A stretch of DNA of 64,000 nt from Roseibium sp. (GTDB lineage: Bacteria; Pseudomonadota; Alphaproteobacteria; Rhizobiales; Stappiaceae). The translations under genes and the position numbers were made by a program. Below the pieces are notes generated by a model. It did no database searches, had not been told where the DNA came from, and was given only the letters and a program-made list of their open reading frames with translations. The stretch spans positions 106,652 through 170,651 of the forward strand of contig JAEPML010000012.1 in NCBI GenBank assembly GCA_017643925.1. The letters run 5' to 3'. This document shows positions 34,971-43,610 of this stretch, in pieces. Positions within the stretch are counted from its first letter, which is position 1. Each line of letters starts with the position of its first letter.

Positions 34971-36065
34971 TTACTTCAGGGAAACGCCGTAGCGGTCCTG
35001 CAGCCAATTGACGACGAAGGCCTTTGCACTGTCCGGCACTTCGGTCGCGTTCTTCAGAGCTCCTGAAGCCTTTGCACCTGTCATTTGCGGGTAGACACCC
35101 AGACGACCGGCGGAGATTTCGGCGAAGTCGTCACGAGCCTTGATTTTCTCAAAGGCCTGCGCGTAAGCCATGATGGCTTCCTGGGAAGCACCATTCGGCA
35201 AGAACACCATCTTCTGGGCTGGGAACCCGGAGATGAAGAACGCTTTCCATGCGTCCCATTTCTCACCGCTTGTCTCGCACCCTTCCGTTGCTTCACAGAC
35301 TTCCTTGAAAGTCGGAATGTCCGGGAAGGTCGGGTCGCGCACAATTTCACCAGCAGGGTTCAACGCCCCCCAGGTCATCATCGGCACGGCAGTCCCCTCT
35401 TCCACGAGCGGAGTGACACCTTTCAGGTAGGACGAAGAGGTCTGGTAATCGATATTGGCTTCGCCGCGTTCGAACATCAGGCGGCCGTCACCGCGTCCCT
35501 TGATACCGAATACCGGCTCGACATTCAGTCCGAGCATTTCCCATGCAAGGAGCGGCACCAGATCGAGACGAGTTGCACCCTGCGAACCATAGATGAAGTC
35601 GGTGTCGCGCAGCCCGCTGGCATCGTTGCCATTCATCTTGCCGGCAAGATCCGGCGGCAGATAGGCGACACCGCCCGTGCCGGAAGCCAGAACAACGTTC
35701 CAGTCCTTGTATTCATAGCGAACGCGCGGGTCGCCAAGCAGGTAGGGGAACTGGGTGGAGCCGGACGAACCAAAGATCAGCGTGCCTTCGCTGTCGCCGA
35801 ATTTCTGCTCCTGGAACCAGTTGGCGCCTTTGGTCGAGCCGGCACCCGGCATGAACTTGACGACAACGGTCGGGTTGCCCGGCAGGGCTTCGCTCAGCAG
35901 CGGGGCGTAGAAGTTGGCCCACTTTGCGGAACCACCTGTTTCGGAGAAGGGGATGACCCATTCGACCGTCTTTCCGGACAGGTCGAGGGCCTGAGCCGGC
36001 AGAACAGCACCGGCAACACACATGACACTCAGCGCGAGCCTGCGCGCAAGTTTATTCAAAACCAT
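34971..36065 (-). CDS. tctC: TTT transporter periplasmic binding protein (TctC/Bug family)
   Basis: 364 residues from the ATG at 36065 (GGAGGAAAAA upstream). Sec signal ending near VLPAQA-LDLSGK. Bug-family features are WVIPFSETGGSAKWANFYAPLL, VVKFMPGAGSTKGANWF and the IYGSQGATRLDLVPLLAWEMLG region. It is somewhat longer than the usual 320 residues, with an insertion carrying two cysteines (CEATEGC). Periplasmic capture of a tri- or dicarboxylate for TctAB. First gene of a six-gene operon. Confidence 0.88.
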   Translation of the reverse strand: MVLNKLARRLALSVMCVAGAVLPAQALDLSGKTVEWVIPFSETGGSAKWANFYAPLLSEALPGNPTVVVKFMPGAGSTKGANWFQEQKFGDSEGTLIFGSSGSTQFPYLLGDPRVRYEYKDWNVVLASGTGGVAYLPPDLAGKMNGNDASGLRDTDFIYGSQGATRLDLVPLLAWEMLGLNVEPVFGIKGRGDGRLMFERGEANIDYQTSSSYLKGVTPLVEEGTAVPMMTWGALNPAGEIVRDPTFPDIPTFKEVCEATEGCETSGEKWDAWKAFFISGFPAQKMVFLPNGASQEAIMAYAQAFEKIKARDDFAEISAGRLGVYPQMTGAKASGALKNATEVPDSAKAFVVNWLQDRYGVSLK

Positions 36066-36153
36066 TTTTTCCTCCCAATGGCGCGCAGATCGATTTGTCT
36101 GCGGCACGTCCAGGCCGCTCACAAGCGGCTTGATGCAATCAGAATTCCCTGCG

Positions 36154-36170
36154 AAGCTTGCACCAAGCTT
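36154..36170 (+). promoter_or_regulatory. inverted repeat just before tctD
   Basis: AAGCTTG-CAC-CAAGCTT, perfect seven-base arms, ending 18 bases before the tctD ATG, in the divergent tctC/tctD region. It could be a TctD operator or an mRNA hairpin near the start codon, which lacks a clear Shine-Dalgarno sequence (only an A-rich run precedes it). Confidence 0.45.
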
Positions 36171-36188
36171 TCATCGAAAAAGAAAAAA

Positions 36189-36860
36189 ATGCGAATTGCG
36201 CTGATTGAAGATAACCAGAGCCTGGCAAAAGGCATAGCCTATCAGCTGAGAGACGCTGGTCATTCGGTGGATCTCATTCATCACGGTGACGATGCCGATC
36301 TGTTTCTCAAGCAGGAAGACGGCGATCTTGTAATTCTGGACATCAACCTGCCCGGTAAAAGCGGGTTGGAGCTGTTGTCCGAGTTGCGCGACCGAAATGA
36401 CCCGAGGCCAGTCATTCTGCTGACGGCGCGGTCGGAGACCCAGGATCGGGTGGTCGGGCTGGACGCAGGCGCAGACGACTATCTGGTCAAACCCTTCGAG
36501 ATGGAAGAGCTGGCGGCACGCATCCGTGCGCTCGGCCGCCGGAAAGGCACAGCACCGGTTCAAACCATCGAAATCAGCCCCTTGAAGCTCGATCTCGGCG
36601 CGTTGCAACTCGCGGAAAACGGCAGGACGCTCGATTTTCCAAGACGGGAGCTTGCCCTTCTTGCCGCGCTTGCACAGGCGCATGGACGCACGGTGTCCAA
36701 AGGCAGCCTTCTCGACCAGCTTTACGGCGCGGGCAGCGAGACCGATGACAAGGTCATTGAGGTCTATGTATCCCGGCTGCGCAAGCGCCTGTCACCATAT
36801 GGGGTCAACATCGTCGTTCAACGCGGCCTCGGATACTCGCTGGACACGGCAAAGGCATGA
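36189..36860 (+). CDS. tctD: OmpR-family response regulator (TctD-like)
   Basis: 223 residues from the ATG at 36189; a much longer frame upstream overlaps tctC on the opposite strand and is not genuine. Receiver domain 1-115 with phospho-acceptor Asp51 in VILDINLPG and Lys100 in DDYLVKPFEMEEL; winged-helix DNA-binding domain about 130-220 ending VQRGLGYSLDT. It overlaps the kinase gene by four bases. Expected to activate tctC-tctAB in response to extracellular carboxylate, as for TctDE of enterobacteria. Confidence 0.9.
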   Translation: MRIALIEDNQSLAKGIAYQLRDAGHSVDLIHHGDDADLFLKQEDGDLVILDINLPGKSGLELLSELRDRNDPRPVILLTARSETQDRVVGLDAGADDYLVKPFEMEELAARIRALGRRKGTAPVQTIEISPLKLDLGALQLAENGRTLDFPRRELALLAALAQAHGRTVSKGSLLDQLYGAGSETDDKVIEVYVSRLRKRLSPYGVNIVVQRGLGYSLDTAKA

Positions 36861-38218
36861 GGCGCACCTACTCCCTCCGCATTCGCCTCACGCTGATCAT
36901 TCTTCTTCCGCTGCTTTTTGTCGCCGGAGCAACAGGTCTTTGGCAATTGAACAATGCGCGCGTCACCGCCGGCGAGGTGTTTGACAACAGCCTTCTGTCT
37001 GCGGCGCTTGCCGTCTCGAACGACGTGGCTCTTTCCGAGGGAGACGCGCTTGCCATCCGGACCCGCAACATTCTCGCAGATACATCCGGCGGCCAGGTTT
37101 TCTACCACGTCTACGCCCCGGACGGCGTCATCGTGGCAGGGTATGCAACACCGCCGGTCGGCATCCCCAGGACAGCGGAGGACGATCTCAGCCCGGTCTA
37201 TTTCAACGGCGAATATCTTGGCCGTGAAGTCAGGGGTCTCCGCATGCGGACGCGAATGCAGATCGAGGGATTCAGCGGTGTCTTCACCACCACCGTCTGG
37301 CAGGACGTGACCATCCGCTCTGCTTTTGTGCAGGACCTGATGCTGCGCTCGCTGATAACGATTTCCTCCATCATCACCTCCCTTGCGCTGATTGTCTGGT
37401 TTGGTGTCCGCATCGGGCTTTACCCGCTGAGCGACCTTCAGCAGGCCATCGACCTGCGATCAGGAGAAGACCTGAAACCAATCCAGCGGCCGGTTCCGAT
37501 CGAGGTCGAGGGCATCGTGCGGACCCTCAACCGCCTGCTCGGACAGATCTCCGAGGTCATGGCAACCCAGAGCGAGTTTATCTCCAACGCCGCCCACCAG
37601 CTTCGCAATCCGATCGCCGGCGTGTTGTCGCTCGCCGAGGCGGTGCGCTCCTCCAAAAACCTGGAAGACGCTCAGGAACGAGCTGATGATCTCGTGAAGG
37701 CCGCCAAGGAAACCAGTCAGCTGGCCCAGAAGCTGCTGACCTACGAACGGGCCAAGTCGATCAACCCGGTCTCTGCAAAGGAAAGCTTTTCAATCAACGA
37801 ATTGCTGGATGGGCTGGTTCAAGAGTATCGGCAGAAAGATCTCGGCAATGTTCAGATCGTCTTCAATCCGGCGCAAACGGACGCTTCCCTTTCAGGTGAC
37901 AGGACAATGATCCGTGAAGCGGTTTCCAACCTGATCGACAATGCCCTGAAACATGGCGGAAGCGACCTGAAAGAGATCGATGTCACCGCCGAGCGCGGGG
38001 GGATCAACCTGGTCGTCACCGTGAAGGACGATGGCCGTGGGCTGGACGAGAGCGAAATCAAGACTGCCCTGCAGCGGTTTGGGCAGGTTTCGGAGGATGG
38101 TGAAGGCAGCGGCCTCGGTCTTCCGATCGTGGCTCGCGTTGCAGAACGTCACCACGGCGCCCTTGCGCTTTCGGGAAACAATCCGGGTCTCAGAGCGCAG
38201 ATTGACCTTCCGCTCTGA
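36857..38218 (+). CDS. tctE: sensor histidine kinase (TctE-like)
   Basis: 453 residues. Membrane helices about 10-30 and 165-188 enclose a periplasmic sensor domain of about 135 residues of the TctE N-terminal type (SNDVALSEGDALAIRTRNIL, VYAPDGVIVAGY). HAMP-like linker, then HisKA with phospho-acceptor His247 in SNAAHQLRNPIAGVLSL, and a HATPase domain (NLIDNALKHGG, VKDDGRGLDESE, GSGLGLPIVARVAERH). Partner of the upstream response regulator. Confidence 0.92.
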   Translation: MRRTYSLRIRLTLIILLPLLFVAGATGLWQLNNARVTAGEVFDNSLLSAALAVSNDVALSEGDALAIRTRNILADTSGGQVFYHVYAPDGVIVAGYATPPVGIPRTAEDDLSPVYFNGEYLGREVRGLRMRTRMQIEGFSGVFTTTVWQDVTIRSAFVQDLMLRSLITISSIITSLALIVWFGVRIGLYPLSDLQQAIDLRSGEDLKPIQRPVPIEVEGIVRTLNRLLGQISEVMATQSEFISNAAHQLRNPIAGVLSLAEAVRSSKNLEDAQERADDLVKAAKETSQLAQKLLTYERAKSINPVSAKESFSINELLDGLVQEYRQKDLGNVQIVFNPAQTDASLSGDRTMIREAVSNLIDNALKHGGSDLKEIDVTAERGGINLVVTVKDDGRGLDESEIKTALQRFGQVSEDGEGSGLGLPIVARVAERHHGALALSGNNPGLRAQIDLPL

Positions 38219-38235
38219 AACCCGGTTCCCTTTAC

Positions 38236-39303
38236 CTAGGCTTTCGACTTGCGCTGGGCGTCGCGCACAAGAGCGGCCAGCCTGTAAAAACCATGTGCCA
38301 TCTTTGTGTAAGGCGTCAGCGGGAAGAAGCTCAGAACCGACCCCAGATGGATGGCAAGCATGGTCGGCATGGCAGCCGTATTGCCAAGCCCGTAGAGCAG
38401 CAACCCGCTCAGCGCGACCAGGAAAAGCAGCAGGATGAAAGCCATCTCTCCACCCCAGGCTGACGGCGCTCCCAGATCCTTGTCGGCGTTCAGTTTCAGG
38501 TAGGCGAGCTTGACCGTCCCGAGCACCATCAGGATGCCGCCTGGGATGCCGAGCAGCTTCGGCAGGGACCACAACGGATAAGGCGCGGGCATGTCGAGCA
38601 GGTAGTGCATCAGCGTTCCAACCGAGGTGGAGGCAAAACACAGCAGGAAACCGTACATGACAGCCTGGTGCGCAAGGCGTCTGGCCTGGCTGAAGCGATC
38701 CTCATCCTCGAAATTGCAACCGTCGCCATGTCCCCCGGCAAGGTTCTTCATCCGTGCAGCCGATACGAAGGCATCAAAAATGTCGGACATCTTCACGGAT
38801 TTGCCGTCTGTCGCGCGCCAATAACGGCGCAGGCTGATACCGATGCTGAAAAGAGGAAAAAGGAAGGCCGGCAGGAAAATGGTCACCATCGCGGAATGCG
38901 AAAGCACCGCATAAAAGCCTTCACCGCCACTGGAGCCAAGGGCCCGGAAGGCCAGGAACAGAAGTGCAAAACCCACGATGGTCGCGACCGCGATCAAGAC
39001 GCCGCTCTTCTGAAACCAGTGCGCCAGCGGACCGGGCCAGGCAAAGGTCTCCCAGCTGTCCTGCCGGACTTCCGCCAGGGCTTTGGGGAGATTGAGGTCA
39101 AATTCGTGTGGTGCCGTGTACTGGCAGGCATAATAGCAACCGCGGCAGTTGTGGCACAGATTGGCCAGCTGCGTGAGATTGCCATCCGTGAACATGCGCT
39201 CTTCGTGCAAGGCCGGAAACACGGAGCAATAGCCTTCGCAGTAGCGGCAGGCATTGCAGATTTCAGCCTGGCGACGGGCTTCCTGTAGCAGATCAATTTG
39301 CAT
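38236..39303 (-). CDS. tcuB: tricarballylate utilisation protein TcuB (4Fe-4S membrane electron carrier)
   Basis: 355 residues from the ATG at 39303. Two ferredoxin-type clusters: Cys16/19/22/26 in CNACRYCEGYC and Cys50/53/56/60 in CHNCRGCYYAC. About six membrane helices follow, with histidines that may hold heme. In Salmonella, TcuB passes electrons from the FADH2 of TcuA to the membrane quinone pool. It overlaps the tcuA end by eleven bases, consistent with a two-gene tcuAB operon. Confidence 0.92.
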   Translation of the reverse strand: MQIDLLQEARRQAEICNACRYCEGYCSVFPALHEERMFTDGNLTQLANLCHNCRGCYYACQYTAPHEFDLNLPKALAEVRQDSWETFAWPGPLAHWFQKSGVLIAVATIVGFALLFLAFRALGSSGGEGFYAVLSHSAMVTIFLPAFLFPLFSIGISLRRYWRATDGKSVKMSDIFDAFVSAARMKNLAGGHGDGCNFEDEDRFSQARRLAHQAVMYGFLLCFASTSVGTLMHYLLDMPAPYPLWSLPKLLGIPGGILMVLGTVKLAYLKLNADKDLGAPSAWGGEMAFILLLFLVALSGLLLYGLGNTAAMPTMLAIHLGSVLSFFPLTPYTKMAHGFYRLAALVRDAQRKSKA

Positions 39304-40678
39304 AATTGGCGGCCTCCCGTCCTGCGATACGTCCAAATACGGTTCCGATGGCCATGCCGAATCCGGCCAGGTAGCCCTGTCCGAGAATGGAACCGGCCAT
39401 GGTCTCACCCGCGGCCCAGAGGTTGCGGATAGGCCCATTTGCCGTGCTGCATTGGGCGCTTTCATCCACCTTGAGACCCAGATAGGTGAAGGTCACACCG
39501 GTCCTCAGGCTGTAGCCGTAAAACGGCGGCTCGGTGATCGGCCGCGCCCAGTTGGTCTTAGGCGGTGTCAATCCCGAGGTTGCGACACCGTCCAGTTCGG
39601 TCGGGTGAAAATCCGAGGTGTCGCCGCAGGCTGCATTGAAGCTCTCGACCGTGTTGCGGAGCTTCTCCGCCGGCAGCCCCATCTTGTCAGCCAGTTCTTC
39701 CAGCGTGTCCGCCTTGATCGGCGGAAACACGGACGGCATGAACAGGTTGAGAGACTTGGCATCGATGATGACATATCCGACCTGGTCCGGCTGGTTGGCG
39801 ACGAGCCGGCCCCAGATTGCATATCGCTTTGGCCAGACATCCTCGCCCTCATCATAAAAGCGCTCCGCGTCCTTGTTGACGACGATCGAGAAGGGCACAC
39901 AGTCGAGCCGCGTGACGATGCCACCGTCATACTTCGGCGCACGGCCATCGATGGCCACCGCGTGGCACTGGGTCGGATCCCCGACAGACTGCACGTCCTG
40001 TTCCAGAAGGTCCGCCAGCACGACGCCCCTGTTATATGGCGTTCCCCGGATCAGAAAGTTCTGTGCTGCGGGTCCCCAGGCGCGCGTGAGCCAGTCTATA
40101 TCCGCCTGGAAGCCGCCAGAAGCGACGATCACCGCCTTGGGCGCGAGCCGTTTGGCTTCTCCTTCATGGGTGTAGTCAATGTGGCGAACCGCATCGCCGT
40201 CGAGTTCCAGATGGATCACATTGGCCTCGTAGAACGCCGTGACACCAAGCTTCTCAGCGGTTCGGTAATAGGCGTTCACCAGCGACTTGCCACCGCCCAT
40301 GAAAAACGCATTTGTCCGCGCCAGGGACAACGTGCCCGAAAGCGACGGTTGGAACCGGACACCATGCTCCTGCATCCAGGGCAGACACTCTTCAGACGTC
40401 CGGATAGCCAGTCGTGCGAGTTTTTCATCGGTCTTGCCGGCGGTCACCTTCAGAAGGTCTTCGAAATATTCTTCTTCGCTGTAGTCATCCACGAGCGGAT
40501 CGAGCGGGCCGGCATGCATGCAGCGGAAATTGCGGGTGTGGCGGGAGTTGCCACCCCGGTAGGCTTTCGGCGCCGTTTCCAGAATGACGACCTTCGCGCC
40601 CTTCTCTGCTGCAGTGATGGCTGCGCAGAGAGCCGCGTTTCCGCCTCCGATGACGGCAATGTCACAGGTGATTGTCAT
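39293..40678 (-). CDS. tcuA: FAD-dependent tricarballylate dehydrogenase TcuA
   Basis: 461 residues from the ATG at 40678 (GAGGACACGAG upstream). FAD-binding IAVIGGGNAALCAAITAAEKGA, the family stretch YRGGNSRHTRNFRCMH and a C-terminal LWAAGETMAGSILGQGYLAGFG that closes the FAD site. Oxidises tricarballylate to aconitate, feeding the TCA cycle. Divergent from the LysR gene at 40759. Confidence 0.92.
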   Translation of the reverse strand: MTITCDIAVIGGGNAALCAAITAAEKGAKVVILETAPKAYRGGNSRHTRNFRCMHAGPLDPLVDDYSEEEYFEDLLKVTAGKTDEKLARLAIRTSEECLPWMQEHGVRFQPSLSGTLSLARTNAFFMGGGKSLVNAYYRTAEKLGVTAFYEANVIHLELDGDAVRHIDYTHEGEAKRLAPKAVIVASGGFQADIDWLTRAWGPAAQNFLIRGTPYNRGVVLADLLEQDVQSVGDPTQCHAVAIDGRAPKYDGGIVTRLDCVPFSIVVNKDAERFYDEGEDVWPKRYAIWGRLVANQPDQVGYVIIDAKSLNLFMPSVFPPIKADTLEELADKMGLPAEKLRNTVESFNAACGDTSDFHPTELDGVATSGLTPPKTNWARPITEPPFYGYSLRTGVTFTYLGLKVDESAQCSTANGPIRNLWAAGETMAGSILGQGYLAGFGMAIGTVFGRIAGREAANYAN

Positions 40679-40758
40679 GGTCTCGTGTCCTCTCTGGACA
40701 GAAGTACCATTCACCTCATTAATTTGACTATTGACGACTTTCTTGCAATTCATGCGTT

Positions 40759-41688
40759 ATGCGCATCAATTTTGATTTCGTCGACCTTGAAGCCTTTCTG
40801 GCGGTCATGGAAACGAGTTCGTTCCACCTTGCGGCGAACCGGCTGAACCTGTCCCAGTCCGCAGTCACGCGCCGTGTCCAGAAGCTCGAAGAAGCACTCG
40901 GGTCCCCCCTATTTGAACGCACCACCCGCGCAGTGAAACCGACGCTCGCCGCCAAACGCTTGAGGACCAGAGCGGAAAGCATGCTCGACGGTGCACGCGA
41001 GACAACGCTGGCCATGCGCGACGAGAGCGTTGCCTTTGCTCATCAGCGAAGCGCATTGGTAACAGTGGCGACCATACCGACTGTAATCGCGGCACTGTTG
41101 TCCCCTGCCCTGCAGGCTTACCGGGCAGAAGGGTTCGACACCCGTATCCGCATTCTCGATCATGCAGCCAACGAGGTGGCCGAGGCGGTGTCGCAGGGAG
41201 ACGCGGATTTCGGCATCTGCTCCATGGAACCACTGGAACCCAATACCCGGTTCGAACTCCTGTTCGACGACCAGATTGTCGTTGCCTTGCCTCGAAGCCA
41301 TCACTTGGCAGAACGGCAATCGGTGGACTGGCCTGACCTGCAGAATACCGACCTGGTCCTGCCGGCGCGAGGGACCGGCAACCGCGTTCTCATTGACGAG
41401 GCCATGGCCAGAAGCCGGGTTACCACCCGATGGACCTATGAGGTAAACCGGTCGACGACAGCCCTTGAACTCGTCAACAGCGGCGTTGGTGCGGCGTTGC
41501 TGCCGCGCTCCGTGGCAGCGTCCACGCATGCAGGCGACCTGGTCTTTCGAGGTTTCAAGAAACCCTTCGCCACGCGCCCGATCGGTCTCCTGACCCGTAT
41601 CGGTGTTCAAGAAACGCCGGCGACAAACTCATTGAGGACCGCACTGCGCAACACGGCATTGTCCCTTGAACCGCAAGGTTTCGGGTGA
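40759..41688 (+). CDS. LysR family regulator, probable TcuR
   Basis: 309 residues. N-terminal HTH with DLEAFLAVMETSSFHLAANRLNLSQSAVTRRVQKLEEALG (region about 8-48) and effector domain about 95-300. It is divergent from tcuA with an 80-base intergenic region, the arrangement of Salmonella tcuR-tcuABC, so control of tcuAB is the natural inference. Confidence 0.85.
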   Translation: MRINFDFVDLEAFLAVMETSSFHLAANRLNLSQSAVTRRVQKLEEALGSPLFERTTRAVKPTLAAKRLRTRAESMLDGARETTLAMRDESVAFAHQRSALVTVATIPTVIAALLSPALQAYRAEGFDTRIRILDHAANEVAEAVSQGDADFGICSMEPLEPNTRFELLFDDQIVVALPRSHHLAERQSVDWPDLQNTDLVLPARGTGNRVLIDEAMARSRVTTRWTYEVNRSTTALELVNSGVGAALLPRSVAASTHAGDLVFRGFKKPFATRPIGLLTRIGVQETPATNSLRTALRNTALSLEPQGFG

Positions 41689-41808
41689 AGGAAAACCACC
41701 TGGTTTCCCGTTCATTTTCGGTTCAGTAACTGCCGTATATCTTCAGCTCACCATTCTTATCGGAGCTTTTGTCTAAGGGTCTTCTCAGGACCTTACTGGA
41801 GAGTTTTC

Positions 41809-42774
41809 ATGCAAAGATTTTCACTGGCACTATTGATCTCGATTTGCGCCGCCTTTTCCGCAAGCTCGGTGTCGGCAGAAAGCTACCCACTTTCCGGCAA
41901 GTCCTACGGAGGCAAGGTGCGCAGTGGTCCTGGCCTCCAATACCAGCAGACCGGCAGTCTTCGCGAAGGCGATGCCGTTCAGATCGTCAGCGGAACCGGT
42001 GTGATGATGGACGGTTATGAGTGGTACCAGATCCGCTACCGGAATGGCCGCCCCGGCTATCAGTGGGGCGGCATCATGTGCTCGAACCAGCCGCTGCCCG
42101 CGATTTACAAGACCTGTGCCGGTGTGCAACCGCACAGAAACCGCCTGACAGCAAGCAACGGTCCGGCCAATGGCCTGACCATTGTTCCCAATGGCCATGT
42201 CAACGGCAAGAACGTGGTGCGTACGGACTATCCCGGTGGCGCCTTCCGGCAATCGGGCTGGCGCGAATGGCAGGAAACGGATGCACGCGGCCAGGTCCGC
42301 TACCGGTTCACGGAGCAGTCCCGCGATGACTGGTCGGTCTATCTGTTTGATGCCTCACGCAACGTCTCGGTCCAACTGGACCTGCACCGCAAGAAAATCA
42401 GCGTCGGTGTCGGCAACCAGCCGCGGGTGGACTTCTACAACATCACCAATGTTGCGGCGAACCCGAACCTGCCGACCAACGATCCCGGCATCGGCGGTGT
42501 CCCGACAACCGTGAAGGGGTTCAATGTCGGCCAGGTGCTGCACCTCGGCGGCTCCTTCAGACATCTCGGCAATGGTCGCTGGCAGGAATACACCTCGAAT
42601 GGTCACAAGACCCACCGGTTCCAGGAACAGGGACGCGATGAGTGGTCAGTCTACCTCTTCGACCATTCGCGCAACATTGCCCTTCAGCTGGACCTTCACG
42701 AGAAGAAGATCCTGATCGGCGTCGGCAACGGCCCCAAGGCAGTCCTTCACGCCATCACCGGATCGGCGACGTAA
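41809..42774 (+). CDS. secreted SH3b-domain protein with two C-terminal repeats
   Basis: 321 residues. Sec signal (residues 1-23, cleavage after VSA). Bacterial SH3 domain about 28-92 (GGKVRSGPGLQYQQTGSLREGDAVQIV, YEWYQIRYRNGRPGYQWGG). Then two about 55-residue repeats, 150-205 and 256-310, sharing W-R/Q-E, F-x-E-Q-x-R-D-x-WSVYLFD-x-SRN and DLH-x-KKI-x-x-GVGN. SH3b domains often bind cell-wall peptides; the repeat domain is one I do not recognise. Single-gene unit with a good ribosome site. Confidence 0.8.
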   Translation: MQRFSLALLISICAAFSASSVSAESYPLSGKSYGGKVRSGPGLQYQQTGSLREGDAVQIVSGTGVMMDGYEWYQIRYRNGRPGYQWGGIMCSNQPLPAIYKTCAGVQPHRNRLTASNGPANGLTIVPNGHVNGKNVVRTDYPGGAFRQSGWREWQETDARGQVRYRFTEQSRDDWSVYLFDASRNVSVQLDLHRKKISVGVGNQPRVDFYNITNVAANPNLPTNDPGIGGVPTTVKGFNVGQVLHLGGSFRHLGNGRWQEYTSNGHKTHRFQEQGRDEWSVYLFDHSRNIALQLDLHEKKILIGVGNGPKAVLHAITGSAT

Positions 42775-42824
42775 CAACGGCAGTATTTCCTCGCACAAGC
42801 CCCGTTCCCGCGTTCAGGCTTTGC

Positions 42825-43601
42825 TCATTCCTGGACAATCTGCTCGAGCCTGGCGGCAGCCTCTTTCAGCTTGGGAAGCTCGGCAATGAGGCTGTCGATC
42901 TCGTGGCGTTGCTTCGGCGCATGAATTGAAAGCGTTGTCAGAAGCCTGCCCCGGTCGTCGCAGATAGCAACTGCGACGGCGGTCATGCCGTCCATGAACT
43001 CTTCGTTGTCGACGGAGAACCCGCGCGCTCTGGTCTTGCCAAGTTCTGCCCGCAGATCGTCCGGTGTCACGAGCGTCTTTGCGGTCCTGCGTTTGAGCTC
43101 AACAGACGTGAGCAGACGATCGAGCGTCTTGGAAGGAAGCGACGAGAGGTACATCTTGCCGCTTGCGGTACTGTGAAAGGGAACCTGTGTTCCGATCGGC
43201 AATTGAATACGCAATGGCCAATGCGTTTCGACACGGTCCAGATACACCATGCCATCCCGTCCGGGCGCTGCGAGATTGCAGGTTTCACCTACCTCTTCGG
43301 CAAGATCTCGCATGATCCTCAGGCGCTCCGTCCGGATGCGCTGCGAGGACAGCGTGTTGATCGAGAGCTTCCGCATGCGCAATCCGGGCCCGAAAGATCT
43401 GCCGTCAAGACTGCGTTGCAAAAACCCTTCTTCTTCCGCTGTCTGCAGGAGACGATGAACGGTTGGCTTGGGCAATCCCATGATATCGCACAGCGCGGAA
43501 GGCGTGACCGGAACGCCGGCCTTTGCAACCTCCTCCAGCATGACCAGCAATCGCAGGTTCGTCGGTATTTTGCCTTGTTCTTTTTCTTCGTCTTCCGGCA
43601 T
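42825..43601 (-). CDS. IclR family transcriptional regulator
   Basis: 258 residues. HTH about 15-75 (LRLLVMLEEVAKAGVPVTPSALCDIMGLPKPTVHRLL region) and IclR effector domain to about 250 (NLAAPGRDGMVYLDRVETHWPL, FHSTASGKMYLSSLP, FSVDNEEFMDGMTAVAV). It begins nine bases after dctM, so it is the fourth gene of the TRAP operon and probably controls it and the divergent GMC oxidoreductase gene. Confidence 0.9.
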   Translation of the reverse strand: MPEDEEKEQGKIPTNLRLLVMLEEVAKAGVPVTPSALCDIMGLPKPTVHRLLQTAEEEGFLQRSLDGRSFGPGLRMRKLSINTLSSQRIRTERLRIMRDLAEEVGETCNLAAPGRDGMVYLDRVETHWPLRIQLPIGTQVPFHSTASGKMYLSSLPSKTLDRLLTSVELKRRTAKTLVTPDDLRAELGKTRARGFSVDNEEFMDGMTAVAVAICDDRGRLLTTLSIHAPKQRHEIDSLIAELPKLKEAAARLEQIVQE

Positions 43602-43610
43602 CGTCGGTCA

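Noticed and set aside
35085..36188. A long plus-strand open frame continuing upstream from tctD
   Set aside because: It lies antisense to tctC, which has a signal peptide, ribosome site and family motifs; the receiver domain begins exactly at the ATG at 36189.
39254..40846. A 530-codon plus-strand open frame across tcuA and tcuB
   Set aside because: Antisense to tcuA, which has clear FAD motifs; the antisense translation shows no domain and runs into the LysR gene.
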